Assembly (NCBI GenBank): GCA_046048875.1
Contig: JBJOFG010000003.1
Location: 67,760 to 131,759 of the forward strand
Length of the DNA stretch: 64,000 nt
Direction of reading: 5' to 3'
Source of the DNA: CAIZGX01 sp046048875
Lineage (GTDB): Bacteria; Bacteroidota; Bacteroidia; Flavobacteriales_D; Sanyastnellaceae
Under the pieces are notes generated by a model, which had not been told where the DNA came from, searched no databases, and saw nothing but the letters and a program-made list of their open reading frames with translations. The position numbers were made by a program, and so were the translations under genes. Shown here piece by piece: positions 43,225 through 50,084 of the stretch. Within the stretch, counting starts at the first letter, position 1; each line of letters begins with the position of its first letter.

Positions 43225-43398
43225 AAGGCGAATTGCTTCGCGAGGGCATATGGCTATGCGAGGGTCCTTCGGACGAGGGTTGCAAGCAACGAAGGTCTTT
43301 GACGTTATTAATTATAATACCGATAGCTATCGGTAGGAATTACGAAGTAGGCATTACGCAGTAGGAATAAAACCGAAGGTTTTCCAACAACGTAGTTC
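43225..43398 (+). repeat. Mosaic repeat: micro-hairpins, palindrome and 28-bp-type units
   Basis: 43225-43305 holds hairpins GCATA-tggc-TATGC, TCC-ttc-GGA, TTGC-aa-GCAA and TC-ttt-GA joined by CGAGGG or CGAAGG. An 18-base perfect palindrome TACCGATAG / CTATCGGTA follows at 43318-43335. Then come two partial units of the 28-bp family with TAC-gaa-GTA and TAC-gca-GTA, closed by AAAACC-gaa-GGTTTT. Two repeat families are thus joined in one place. Confidence 0.8.
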
Positions 43399-43399
43399 C

Positions 43400-43825
43400 T
43401 CAATCCTTCATATAACTCAACACAATCATCTTCCGATCGACAATAGAAAAATTCTTCCCTCTGAACTTGGCACATTCGGCAATGTCTTCAATTTTACCAT
43501 CTTTTATAACCAAGACCAACGCCAGTCGGTAACCCGAACGATTGCCAACAAACTCAATGGCTTTATCTAAAAAGTGTTCGCACTCTTTTCCAAGGCAAGT
43601 GCCGTGATTCTCTTTGAGATGCCAATCTGAAAATCCTCTAAACATGTCAAAGGCTCTTTCCAATCGGCCAATAAACTTTGCCTTCGGAATTTCCATGTAG
43701 GTCTCTCTTTCCAGAATGAGGTCAATCATTTCAAGATCCATGCGCTTGAAAAAATGCACGAATGCATCGCGCTGCGTCATGGGTTCTTTTTCTTTGGGTT
43801 CAACGGTAAAGAGAGTGAGTTGCAT
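43400..43825 (-). CDS. Hypothetical protein, 141 residues
   Basis: A soluble, mostly helical protein of unknown function, starting MQLTLFTVEPKEKEPMTQ. It contains two Cys near the centre (GTCLGKECEHF) and one further on (AECAKFRGKNF), which could form a metal site. It stands alone between repeat arrays on both sides. No domain is recognised. Confidence 0.65.
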   Translation of the reverse strand: MQLTLFTVEPKEKEPMTQRDAFVHFFKRMDLEMIDLILERETYMEIPKAKFIGRLERAFDMFRGFSDWHLKENHGTCLGKECEHFLDKAIEFVGNRSGYRLALVLVIKDGKIEDIAECAKFRGKNFSIVDRKMIVLSYMKD

Positions 43826-43837
43826 CTTTTATTTTAT

Positions 43838-43872
43838 AAGAATGTCTTCGACGAATGTCTCGGACGAAATGA
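43838..43872 (+). repeat. Short micro-hairpin array
   Basis: TC-ttc-GA and TC-tcg-GA hairpins separated by CGAATG linkers, 15 bases upstream of the hypothetical gene start at 43825. It is the smallest example of the family. Confidence 0.65.
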
Positions 43873-44162
43873 TTAGAAGCATTTAATTAAATTTAATTGG
43901 GAAGTCGAATTTAGATGGAATTTATGCATTTGAATTGCACTGAATGTGAAATTTTTTAAGTCGAAATTTTATGAACAATGACATTCAATTCAATTCTGTG
44001 TTCTGTGGAAAAATATAGTTTCTTCAGTATTGAAGAGGGAAGTGGGACGAATTGAAAATGTCATTGACCTGACAAAATATTTTTCGGCATGAATTTTCTT
44101 GTCGCGGATTTGTGCTGAAAACTTCTTTTGGTAACGATGGCATTTTTCGAAAGATTTGTGAA
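43873..44162. other. AT-rich intergenic stretch
   Basis: No gene or structured RNA is seen. It is AT-rich with scattered short inverted repeats and presumably holds the promoter of the glycosidase gene, but no clear -7 box is found. Confidence 0.5.
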
Positions 44163-44885
44163 ATGAATTATTTCTCTTTTACCCTGGCGGGTGTGTTGTT
44201 TTTATCTGTCATGTGCATGAATGTCAGTGCGCAAGTGAAGTGCTCTATTCAGCAAGATTATGCTGTGGCTGAAGTTCCGAGCAGTGAGGTGAAGAACATT
44301 CAAATGTTTTACAAGGAACAATCGGGTAATCGCTTCTGGAACATTTGGAACGTGAAGCAGTCGCTAGAGAAACAGGGAAAACAATTGGTTTTCGCCATGA
44401 ACGGAGGAATGTATACGCCGTTGTATAAGCCTGTCGGATTGTTCATTGACCACGGCAAGCAAATTCAACCCATTAATTTAAAGAATGGAGATAATAATTT
44501 TTGTTGGAAGCCGAACGGTGTATTCGCCATTGACAATACCGGGAAGGCTCAGGTGACAGTGTCGGAAAAGTTCAGCCCTTCAAACATTCGTTTCGCAACA
44601 CAATCCGGTCCCATGATTTTAATAAACGGAAAGATGCACGACGGATTTGATAAGAGCACTTCAACATACATTAGGAATGCTGTTGGAGTGAAGTCAAATG
44701 GCGATGTTTTTTTCTGTATTTCACTTAAGGCTGTCACCTTTCAGCAGTTAGCAGAATTCATGTTGAAGAACAACTGTTTGAACGCGCTTTATTTCGACGG
44801 CAGTGTTTCTGAAATGTATTGCCCGCAAAACAATCATTGGGATTGCGGTTCATCTTTCGGTGTGATTGTGGGGTTTGTAAAGTGA
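44163..44885 (+). CDS. Phosphodiester glycosidase (NAGPA/DUF2233) family protein
   Basis: About 240 residues from the ATG at 44163, chosen because it begins a good signal peptide (NYFSFTLAGVLFLSVMCMNVSAQ); the frame extends to a GTG 17 codons upstream. The DUF2233 pattern is clear: FAMNGGMYTPLYKPVGLFID, NFCWKPNGVFAI, TQSGPMILINGKMH, RNAVGVKSNGDVFFCISLK and ALYFDGSVSEMY. The family hydrolyses sugar phosphodiesters in exopolysaccharide or peptidoglycan-linked material. The periplasmic location follows from the signal peptide. Confidence 0.85.
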   Translation: MNYFSFTLAGVLFLSVMCMNVSAQVKCSIQQDYAVAEVPSSEVKNIQMFYKEQSGNRFWNIWNVKQSLEKQGKQLVFAMNGGMYTPLYKPVGLFIDHGKQIQPINLKNGDNNFCWKPNGVFAIDNTGKAQVTVSEKFSPSNIRFATQSGPMILINGKMHDGFDKSTSTYIRNAVGVKSNGDVFFCISLKAVTFQQLAEFMLKNNCLNALYFDGSVSEMYCPQNNHWDCGSSFGVIVGFVK

Positions 44886-44889
44886 AGAT

Positions 44890-44998
44890 TGTTTTGTTGC
44901 GAAGCAACGATTCTGCAAGCACGGATGTTGCAAAGCAACGAATGCCTTCAGGCGAATGCTTCGCGAATGTGCTTCGCACGATTTTGTTACGCAGTAGG
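44890..44998 (+). repeat. Three-base-loop micro-hairpin array
   Basis: Consecutive palindromes TTGC-gaa-GCAA, TGC-aa-GCA, TTGC-aaa-GCAA, GCCT-tc-AGGC, GC-ttc-GC, TGC-ttc-GCA and TTAC-gca-GTA, separated by CGATTC, CGGATG, CGAATG, CGAATG and CGATTTTG. It lies directly after the glycosidase gene. Confidence 0.82.
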
Positions 44999-45053
44999 AA
45001 TATTTAAAGTTAAGAAAAGTTAAGACAGGGTAAGAGAAGGTAAAATTTATCAA

Positions 45054-45190
45054 CGAAGTTCCAATTACGAAGTAGGAATTATGATCCCGATAGCTATCGG
45101 GAGGAATTACGAAGTTCCAATTACGCAGTAGGAATAAAATCTTCGATTTTCTCATTACGCAGTAGGAATAAAACCGAAGGTTTTCCAATT
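45054..45190 (+). repeat. Mosaic of 28-bp-type units and palindromes
   Basis: Units with TAC-gaa-GTA and TAC-gca-GTA surround an 18-base perfect palindrome TCCCGATAG / CTATCGGGA (45085-45102) and the three-base-loop hairpins AAAATC-ttc-GATTTT and AAAACC-gaa-GGTTTT. The last linker contains the stop codon of the convergent gene at 45189. Confidence 0.82.
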
Positions 45191-45911
45191 ACTCCGTAAC
45201 TGTTTTCGGCTTATTGAACTCGTCAAAGGCTATCCAAACATCTTCTTTTTTCGGACTTTGAGCCAATAGGGGAGCGAGTGAAATGACAGTGCCGAGCGCG
45301 AAGATGGGCGTGAATTCGAAGTTGTCTTGACGAATGAATTCATAGGTCATAATTCCCAATCCGGCGGTAAGCAAAGCAATTTGCATCCGTTGAAGTTTGC
45401 GATGATGTTCGACGTAATAGGCAGACTCACTGTTTGAACCGAAATCTCGGATCATGTTTTTGTAATTCGCTGCGTAAACAGGTCCGCTGCCCATGTTGTA
45501 ATAATCGAGTTGCTTTCCAGAAGCGAGAAGCTTGTTTATTTTTTTCATTCCCGGATAAACACGAAGGGTATCGTCGCAATATACCCCGAATGGAATTTCT
45601 TCGTAGGCATTGGCTACTCTTCCTTTTTTAATCCGAACGGCATAGCGTTCGGTATCGTTGCCATGAATGTGAGACAGGTTCGCGAACGTCCCGTTGTTGT
45701 TGCTGAATCGAGTAATCTCGTTGGCTTTCCAACGATTCTGATCCAGGGTGAAGTAGGCATTCTGAGCAATGGGCGCATCATAGCTCAATCGAATTCCTGA
45801 AATGGAATCTCCATTTTGAAGAATTACATAGTGTTGAGCGCGAGATACCAACGCGGTTGCGAAAAAAATGCAACAAAGTAGTATTGATTTTGAGACAGAT
45901 GCGAAATTCAT
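45189..45911 (-). CDS. Exported protein with C-terminal membrane helices
   Basis: About 240 residues from the ATG at 45911 (MNFASVSKSILLCCIFFATA), which opens a signal peptide cleaved near SRAQ. The mature part begins HYVILQNGDSISGIRLSYD and later has a hydrophobic pair (ALLTAGLGIMTYEFI and FTPIFALGTVISLAPLLA, about 185-225) that could span the membrane. The frame runs on to 46106 but that part is the antisense of tRNA-Ser and is not coding. The stop lies inside a repeat. The family is unknown. Confidence 0.7.
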   Translation of the reverse strand: MNFASVSKSILLCCIFFATALVSRAQHYVILQNGDSISGIRLSYDAPIAQNAYFTLDQNRWKANEITRFSNNNGTFANLSHIHGNDTERYAVRIKKGRVANAYEEIPFGVYCDDTLRVYPGMKKINKLLASGKQLDYYNMGSGPVYAANYKNMIRDFGSNSESAYYVEHHRKLQRMQIALLTAGLGIMTYEFIRQDNFEFTPIFALGTVISLAPLLAQSPKKEDVWIAFDEFNKPKTVTE

Positions 45912-45934
45912 TGCAACGAATTTAAGAAAACTCT

Positions 45935-45963
45935 TTTGTGATTGGAAAAAGATATTATCTTTG
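45935..45963 (+). promoter_or_regulatory. tRNA-Ser promoter (-33 TTTG, -7 TATCTTTG)
   Basis: Exact TTTG (45935-45938) and TATCTTTG (45956-45963) with 17 bases between. The -7 box ends four bases before the tRNA, so transcription should start at or next to the mature 5' end. Confidence 0.75.
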
Positions 45964-45967
45964 CCGC

Positions 45968-46052
45968 GGAGAGTTGGCAGAGTGGTCGATTGCGGCAGTC
46001 TTGAAAACTGTTGACTGTAACAGGTCCTGGGGTTCGAATCCCTAACTCTCCG
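45968..46052 (+). tRNA. tRNA-Ser (anticodon UGA)
   Basis: An 85-base serine tRNA: acceptor stem GGAGAGT / ACTCTCC with discriminator G, D-arm GGCAGAGTGG, anticodon loop CTTGAAA (anticodon TGA, reads UCA and UCN) on a GCAGT / ACTGT stem, a long variable arm typical of class II tRNA, and T-arm GGGGTTCGAATCCC. CCA is not encoded. A terminator and an integrase gene follow, and its 3' end is the likely attachment site. Confidence 0.95.
46033..46052 (+). other. Possible integration attachment site (tRNA 3' end)
   Basis: Integrases commonly use the T-arm and 3' end of tRNA genes. The integrase at 46305 begins about 250 bases downstream in the same direction. No second copy of this 20-base segment was found in the window, so the distal attachment site would lie outside or be diverged. 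Confidence 0.4.
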
Positions 46053-46087
46053 CTGAAACACTTGCGAATAACATCGCAAGAAACTGC

Positions 46088-46122
46088 AAAAGCCCGTCAA
46101 ACACACGTCTGACGGGCTTTTT
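46088..46122 (+). terminator. Intrinsic terminator after tRNA-Ser
   Basis: A 12-base stem AAAAGCCCGTCA / TGACGGGCTTTT with a ten-base loop, followed by further T residues. A seven-base-pair hairpin CTTGCGA / TCGCAAG (46061-46080) precedes it. Confidence 0.88.
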
Positions 46123-46185
46123 GCTTTTTAACGCTTTTGCAGCGAAAAGCAAAAAAACGCAGATTTTGGTATTTTTCGCGAGCGT

Positions 46186-46226
46186 AAAACGAGCGCGTAA
46201 AAATTTTGAAATCACGCGCTCGTTTT
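46186..46226. repeat. Inverted repeat upstream of the integrase
   Basis: Perfect 13-base arms AAAACGAGCGCGT / ACGCGCTCGTTTT with a 15-base loop. A direct repeat GCGTAAAA overlaps the left arm. Such repeats near att sites often bind integrase arm domains or directionality factors. Confidence 0.7.
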
Positions 46227-46304
46227 GCGGGGTGAATTTGCGCTGAACTGCGCATGTTTGCTGACGTTGATTCATTTTCATGTAACTAGTTTTGTAAACA
46301 TTAC

Positions 46305-47540
46305 ATGATGAAAATAAATCCAATTCAACTGCATTTCTTTCCAAAAAAGAAAACAAACAATTCAATCCATTCGCTATACATGCGGATGCAAATTGGGAGC
46401 GAACGTTGCGATATCTCATTGAAGTATGAGCTTTCCAAAGAGTCGTGGGATAAATCGAACCAAAGGTTGAAGCCGAAGCATCCCGATCAGACACGAGTGT
46501 CAGTGCTCATGAATGAGTACCGTCACCGCGCACATTCAATCTATCAAGCGAAAATTCAACTTGGAAAGTCGCCTTCGGTGTTTGACGTAAGAAACGAATT
46601 GCTCGGGATTCCTGGAGAAGGAGCTTCAGCATCTTGTATTTTCGAGATGTTTCGAAAGGCCATTGATCGTAAAAGGGCCCTCGCAGGAGAAAACAACTCA
46701 GCTGCTACCATTCAGAAATACGGACGCACGAAAGGTCACTTGGAAAATTTTGTGAAGGCTACCTTCAACAAGAGCATCTTTCCTTGTGAAGACATTACGC
46801 TGAAGTTCATTGAAGATTTTGAAGTCTATCTGAAGAATCGAGGCAATTGTCAGCACAACTCCGCCATGAAGCACATTCAAACCTTTCGAACGATTTTCAA
46901 AACAGCCATTGCACATGGATACGTAAAAAACGATCCGTTTGCAAATTACAAAATTCGTTTGCAAGAGGTCGTTCGCGATTGTTTGAATCAAGATGAAATC
47001 GACCGCATTGAATCGGTCGAGTTAAGCAACAAGAAACTAATGCGGGTGCGCGACTTCTTCTTGTTCTCGTGCTATACCGGATTGGCTTATGCTGAAATAT
47101 ACAATCTGAAGGCGAAGAACATTCAATTGGAGAATGGTCAATACTGGATTCGGACCAGAAGATTGAAGACGAATGTCATTACGAATGTCCCACTTCTAGA
47201 AAAGCCGAAAGAAATATTGTTGAAGTACAATAGCAAATTGCACGAGCTTGCCGACAATGACCTGGTGTTCCCCGTATTGAGCAATCAAAAGACGAACGAC
47301 TACTTGAAGATCATTGCGCTTCATTGTGGAATAACGAAGAGCCTACATTTCCATTTGGCTCGCCACTCATTCGCGACAACGGTTTTGCTAACCAACGGTG
47401 TTCCCATTGAAAGTGTGTCGTCTATGTTGGGGCATAAACGCATTGCTACTACGCAACATTATGCGAAGATGGTTGATAAAAAATTGGAAGAAGATATGCA
47501 GAAACTTCAGAGTAGACTGAGTGCGTTGGGTGGGAAATAG
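46305..47540 (+). CDS. Tyrosine recombinase (integrase), Bacteroidota type
   Basis: A 411-residue tyrosine integrase: an N-terminal arm-binding region starting PIQLHFFPKKK, a SAM-like core-binding domain (about 110-215) and a catalytic domain. Catalytic elements: CYTGLAYAEI near 258, where the first Arg of the classic R-K-H-R-H-Y set is replaced by Ala; RLKTNV with the Lys; HLARHSF near 350 (His and Arg); LGHKRIATTQHYA near 375-386 (His and nucleophile Tyr). Loss of the first Arg is known in Bacteroidota conjugative-element integrases, so the protein is probably active. It lies downstream of tRNA-Ser. Confidence 0.92.
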   Translation: MMKINPIQLHFFPKKKTNNSIHSLYMRMQIGSERCDISLKYELSKESWDKSNQRLKPKHPDQTRVSVLMNEYRHRAHSIYQAKIQLGKSPSVFDVRNELLGIPGEGASASCIFEMFRKAIDRKRALAGENNSAATIQKYGRTKGHLENFVKATFNKSIFPCEDITLKFIEDFEVYLKNRGNCQHNSAMKHIQTFRTIFKTAIAHGYVKNDPFANYKIRLQEVVRDCLNQDEIDRIESVELSNKKLMRVRDFFLFSCYTGLAYAEIYNLKAKNIQLENGQYWIRTRRLKTNVITNVPLLEKPKEILLKYNSKLHELADNDLVFPVLSNQKTNDYLKIIALHCGITKSLHFHLARHSFATTVLLTNGVPIESVSSMLGHKRIATTQHYAKMVDKKLEEDMQKLQSRLSALGGK

Positions 47541-47623
47541 GGTTGCGTAGAAGTTGCCTAAGTGACGGGCTGATTATTCGGTTATTGGATGGTTTTTTCT
47601 GAAAATTTGAGGAAATAATTTTT

Positions 47624-47842
47624 ATGACTGAAAACAAAAACCAAAACAAATGGCTAACGAAAAAAGACTTGACTCGTTACCTCCCCATCTCTCTTCGCTC
47701 GATTGAAAATTACGTCAAGAAGGGACTATTCATAGCTCACAAATTGGGTGGAAAAATTTTGTTCAATGTAGAACAGATCGACGAAGCGATTCAGAATAGC
47801 GCAACGCCCTTGATGACCCGATTTACGAAAACGAATAAATAA
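47624..47842 (+). CDS. Excisionase-like helix-turn-helix protein
   Basis: A 72-residue MerR-fold HTH: WLTKKDLTRYLPISLRSIEN followed by YVKKGLFIAHKLGGKILFNV is the pattern of excisionase-family proteins in Bacteroidota mobile elements. It follows the integrase by 83 bases and likely controls excision or transcription of the element. Confidence 0.8.
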   Translation: MTENKNQNKWLTKKDLTRYLPISLRSIENYVKKGLFIAHKLGGKILFNVEQIDEAIQNSATPLMTRFTKTNK

Positions 47843-47847
47843 AAACA

Positions 47848-48360
47848 ATGAAAACAACAAACCCTAAATGGCGCTTATGCGCATGCAATTGCGGAAGAGC
47901 ATTTGCTACAAAGAACAAATCGAAGATTTATATAAACAAGCAACATGCAGATCGCGATTACAATTTGAACAAGAGGAAGGAAAGATTGGAGAAATTGGCT
48001 GAGGAGAGAGCCGAGCAGGAAAAGAAGAACAGCTGTGGGTACTATGTGAATGACGAAATTTTAAGAAGATACTTTGAACGCTCTATGTTTAATGAAGTAG
48101 AATGTCTTTTGTGCACATTGGAAGACGAAGGATTCAAATCGGAGTACATAACAAGAAGTGTCTTTTTTGCAAACAGAACAATTCATTTGTTTATCGACTT
48201 CAGTGTTTCAATTCGAAAGGGCGACTATTCTGGAATAGTAAGAATTGAAAGAAGTGAGAAGTATAGAAATGCAGTTTCAGAAAATATTCCACGGACAACG
48301 AAGAAACGAATTACGCGCAGTGCTGAATGGCATAGAACCAAATTGGCTAGGAATTATTGA
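47848..48360 (+). CDS. Hypothetical protein with N-terminal CxC zinc-ribbon-like motif
   Basis: A 170-residue basic protein starting WRLCACNCGRAFATKNKSKI, a Cys cluster followed by YINKQHADRDYNLNKRKERL and a Lys/Arg/Glu coiled stretch. The start resembles DNA-binding zinc ribbons of the form CxxCgxxFxPxxxxxxYCSxxC but with the second cysteine pair replaced (QH). A second part (NDEILRRYFERSMFNEVECL, CTLEDEGFKSEY) is unassigned. It follows the excisionase-like gene by five bases, so it belongs to the element. Function is unknown. Confidence 0.65.
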   Translation: MKTTNPKWRLCACNCGRAFATKNKSKIYINKQHADRDYNLNKRKERLEKLAEERAEQEKKNSCGYYVNDEILRRYFERSMFNEVECLLCTLEDEGFKSEYITRSVFFANRTIHLFIDFSVSIRKGDYSGIVRIERSEKYRNAVSENIPRTTKKRITRSAEWHRTKLARNY

Positions 48361-48433
48361 TCGAATTGAATGGGGAAGGGAAGAGCTAAAACGATGTCCC
48401 TACGTAGTGCGTATTCGTTTTGTTGAAAAATAA
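48268..48433 (+). CDS. Possible small overlapping gene
   Basis: An alternative frame that overlaps the previous gene for about 90 bases and continues about 70 bases past its stop. From an ATG at 48268 it gives about 54 residues ending EELKRCPYVVRIRFVEK. The non-overlapping end looks protein-like, but overlap and short length make this uncertain. Confidence 0.25.
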
Positions 48434-48574
48434 CGTTATCTGGAGCAACACTCAATTTCGTGAATGGATTCAACGGTATGAAAATCGAAAATGCAACTCG
48501 ATGAATACGGATGTAAATTGATACGGCAGAATTTTACGCCAAGGCTATTCTGGTTTCTATGGGTTTACTTATCT

Positions 48575-48621
48575 TTTTGCGGCTTTTCGTTCGGGCGGGT
48601 TTCGAATCACAAAACTGTCAA
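48575..48621 (+). repeat. 47-bp direct repeat, copy A
   Basis: Begins TTTTGCGG and ends TCACAAAACTGTCAA. It matches copy B at 49954 at about 36 of 47 positions in the same orientation. The two bracket the DUF5343/HEPN gene pair and may be recombination sites of a cassette. Confidence 0.65.
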
Positions 48622-48658
48622 CCAGAACTGAACTTGAATAGAAGCACAAAGTTCCAAG

Positions 48659-48687
48659 TTTGCGCGTCACCCCGAATGACGCGCAAA
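48659..48687. terminator. Strong hairpin downstream of the HEPN gene
   Basis: Perfect 11-base arms TTTGCGCGTCA / TGACGCGCAAA with a seven-base loop, 21 bases past the HEPN stop. It may terminate the minus-strand unit or be part of a cassette recombination site. Confidence 0.6.
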
Positions 48688-48707
48688 ACCCTTGTTAGGG
48701 CAGTTAA

Positions 48708-49292
48708 TTATAGTCCAATTACTCTGTTCCAGTCTGCAATATACATGTATAATCTTTGAAATTCGGAAGGCAACAACATTCGATTATGTGCAATGAAGTT
48801 TCTTGCTTTTTCTATTTCGTCCATTCTTTGTTTAAGCCAATGTTGAGAAGGAATTACATTGCTAAAAAAAGTCCATTTTTCTGTAATTATTCCGGCAAGC
48901 ATTCCAAAATCAACGAACCCAAGTAAATCTGTCTTTTCACCTTCAAGCCAAGAGTCTTTCAATGCTGTCTCTTGTCGTGATTCCGCATACGTTCTGATTT
49001 TTTGTGGAAGTTTAGTCCACCAGTCCACGCCTTCATTTTCATTCAAAGTGTCTCGAATGTATCCTCGAATTTCGTTTTCAAAGCAAAACAAAACTGAATA
49101 CAATCTTGCCATTTCTAAAGCATTATTTCTTAGTCCGATGTTAAATGGAGCAAGCGATTCGCTTAGTAATTGCTCTTCAACATGAGCAGCATTCGCTCCG
49201 ATTTGAATTCCTGCGTTTTGAAATCGAGTTGCTTCGGATTCAAACATCAGTCCGCGAAAGAAGAAGTCTCGTATGTCTTTTTTCTTATTCAA
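48708..49292 (-). CDS. Swt1-type HEPN domain protein (putative RNase)
   Basis: A 194-residue helical protein resembling Swt1-family HEPN domains. LYSVLFCFENEIRGYIRDTL (about 65-84), VDWWTKLPQKI and FVDFGMLAGIITEKWTFF are conserved helices, and the HEPN catalytic motif RNFIAH gives Arg164-x4-His169, followed by DWNRVIGL at the end. HEPN proteins with RxxxxH are often metal-independent RNases in toxin-antitoxin and defence systems. A TTG start overlaps the DUF5343 stop by eight bases (the first ATG is at residue 16), so the two are co-expressed. Activity on RNA is inferred. Confidence 0.78.
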   Translation of the reverse strand: MNKKKDIRDFFFRGLMFESEATRFQNAGIQIGANAAHVEEQLLSESLAPFNIGLRNNALEMARLYSVLFCFENEIRGYIRDTLNENEGVDWWTKLPQKIRTYAESRQETALKDSWLEGEKTDLLGFVDFGMLAGIITEKWTFFSNVIPSQHWLKQRMDEIEKARNFIAHNRMLLPSEFQRLYMYIADWNRVIGL

Positions 49293-49905
49293 TTAGGTGG
49301 TCTTTCAAAGATTTAAAAATTGCGTTGTATACTTCAACATCTTTAGTTGCTGGCAAATGAATCTGAATATTGTAATGAAGTCCTATATTCGTATGTACTT
49401 TATGTTTTATGTCTATTGGGTTAAGATTTTCAGTTGGATTTTCGGGATTATCTTCATTGTGTTGTTTTTTAGAAATCGAAGAAACCCCCGAAATGTCTGC
49501 TAAGTTTAACAAAGCAAAAAATGTTTTTGTCATTAAACTTGCAACAGTGTCGCTTGCATTGTGATAACTTTTAAATTTCCCTTCAATTAATGGTTTGTCA
49601 GTGGCTGTTGGCCTTTCCTTTATTAGAAAAATATCTGAGTATGCTTCTCTAATCGCATCTGCCATTATTGATAATGAGGCAGAGTGGTTTCGGTATTCTT
49701 GATATCGTTGCGTAGGAGTTCCGTCAGCAGTTAAGAAACCTAGAGCTTTAAGTATTGGAATAAATGCTCGATGATTATGTGATTTATACCCCCAGTCTTT
49801 TAATAACTGTTGAGTGAATTTAGCTGGAGCTTGTGCGTCTCGTATCTTATTAAAAAAATCGCTAAGTTTTTTAAATTCTTGTGTGTAGGTTGTCGGTAAT
49901 GCCAT
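49285..49905 (-). CDS. DUF5343 domain protein
   Basis: A 206-residue protein with the DUF5343 layout: LPTTYTQEFKKLSDFFNKIR, APAKFTQQLLKDWGYKSHNH, RAFIPILKALGFLTADGTPT and IREAYSDIF. The first ~130 residues look like a winged-helix module. The C-terminal ~60 residues (HTNIGLHYNIQIHLPATKDV) form a second small domain after a polar linker. DUF5343 has no established function. It overlaps the HEPN gene and may act as its regulator, antitoxin or sensor. Confidence 0.78.
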   Translation of the reverse strand: MALPTTYTQEFKKLSDFFNKIRDAQAPAKFTQQLLKDWGYKSHNHRAFIPILKALGFLTADGTPTQRYQEYRNHSASLSIMADAIREAYSDIFLIKERPTATDKPLIEGKFKSYHNASDTVASLMTKTFFALLNLADISGVSSISKKQHNEDNPENPTENLNPIDIKHKVHTNIGLHYNIQIHLPATKDVEVYNAIFKSLKDHLIE

Positions 49906-49953
49906 TTTTTGTCTATTGTTGTTTTACAGGGCGTTATATAATGACGCATAACG

Positions 49954-50000
49954 TTTTGCGGTTTTGGGTAGAAGTGGTTTTCGGTTCACAAAACTGTCAA
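49954..50000 (+). repeat. 47-bp direct repeat, copy B
   Basis: Begins TTTTGCGG and ends TTCACAAAACTGTCAA. It lies just upstream (minus-strand sense) of the DUF5343 gene and is the partner of copy A at 48575. An ACGCAT-type short repeat also flanks the surrounding spacer. Confidence 0.65.
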
Positions 50001-50084
50001 TACACCACAAATATTATGCTAGGTAGAGTACAATTAACCAAGATACCGGCATTGAGCCAAACGCATGATAACAGTTTTTTTTTT

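Noticed and set aside
45912..46106. Upstream extension of the minus-strand gene at 45189, coding for a DSNPR-containing peptide
   Set aside because: It is the antisense of tRNA-Ser; such peptides are a known artefact. The signal peptide begins at 45911.
48601..48612. Possible second attachment site (TTTCGAATC similarity to the tRNA T-arm)
   Set aside because: Only about nine bases match and they belong to the 47-bp repeat, so it does not qualify as the distal att site.
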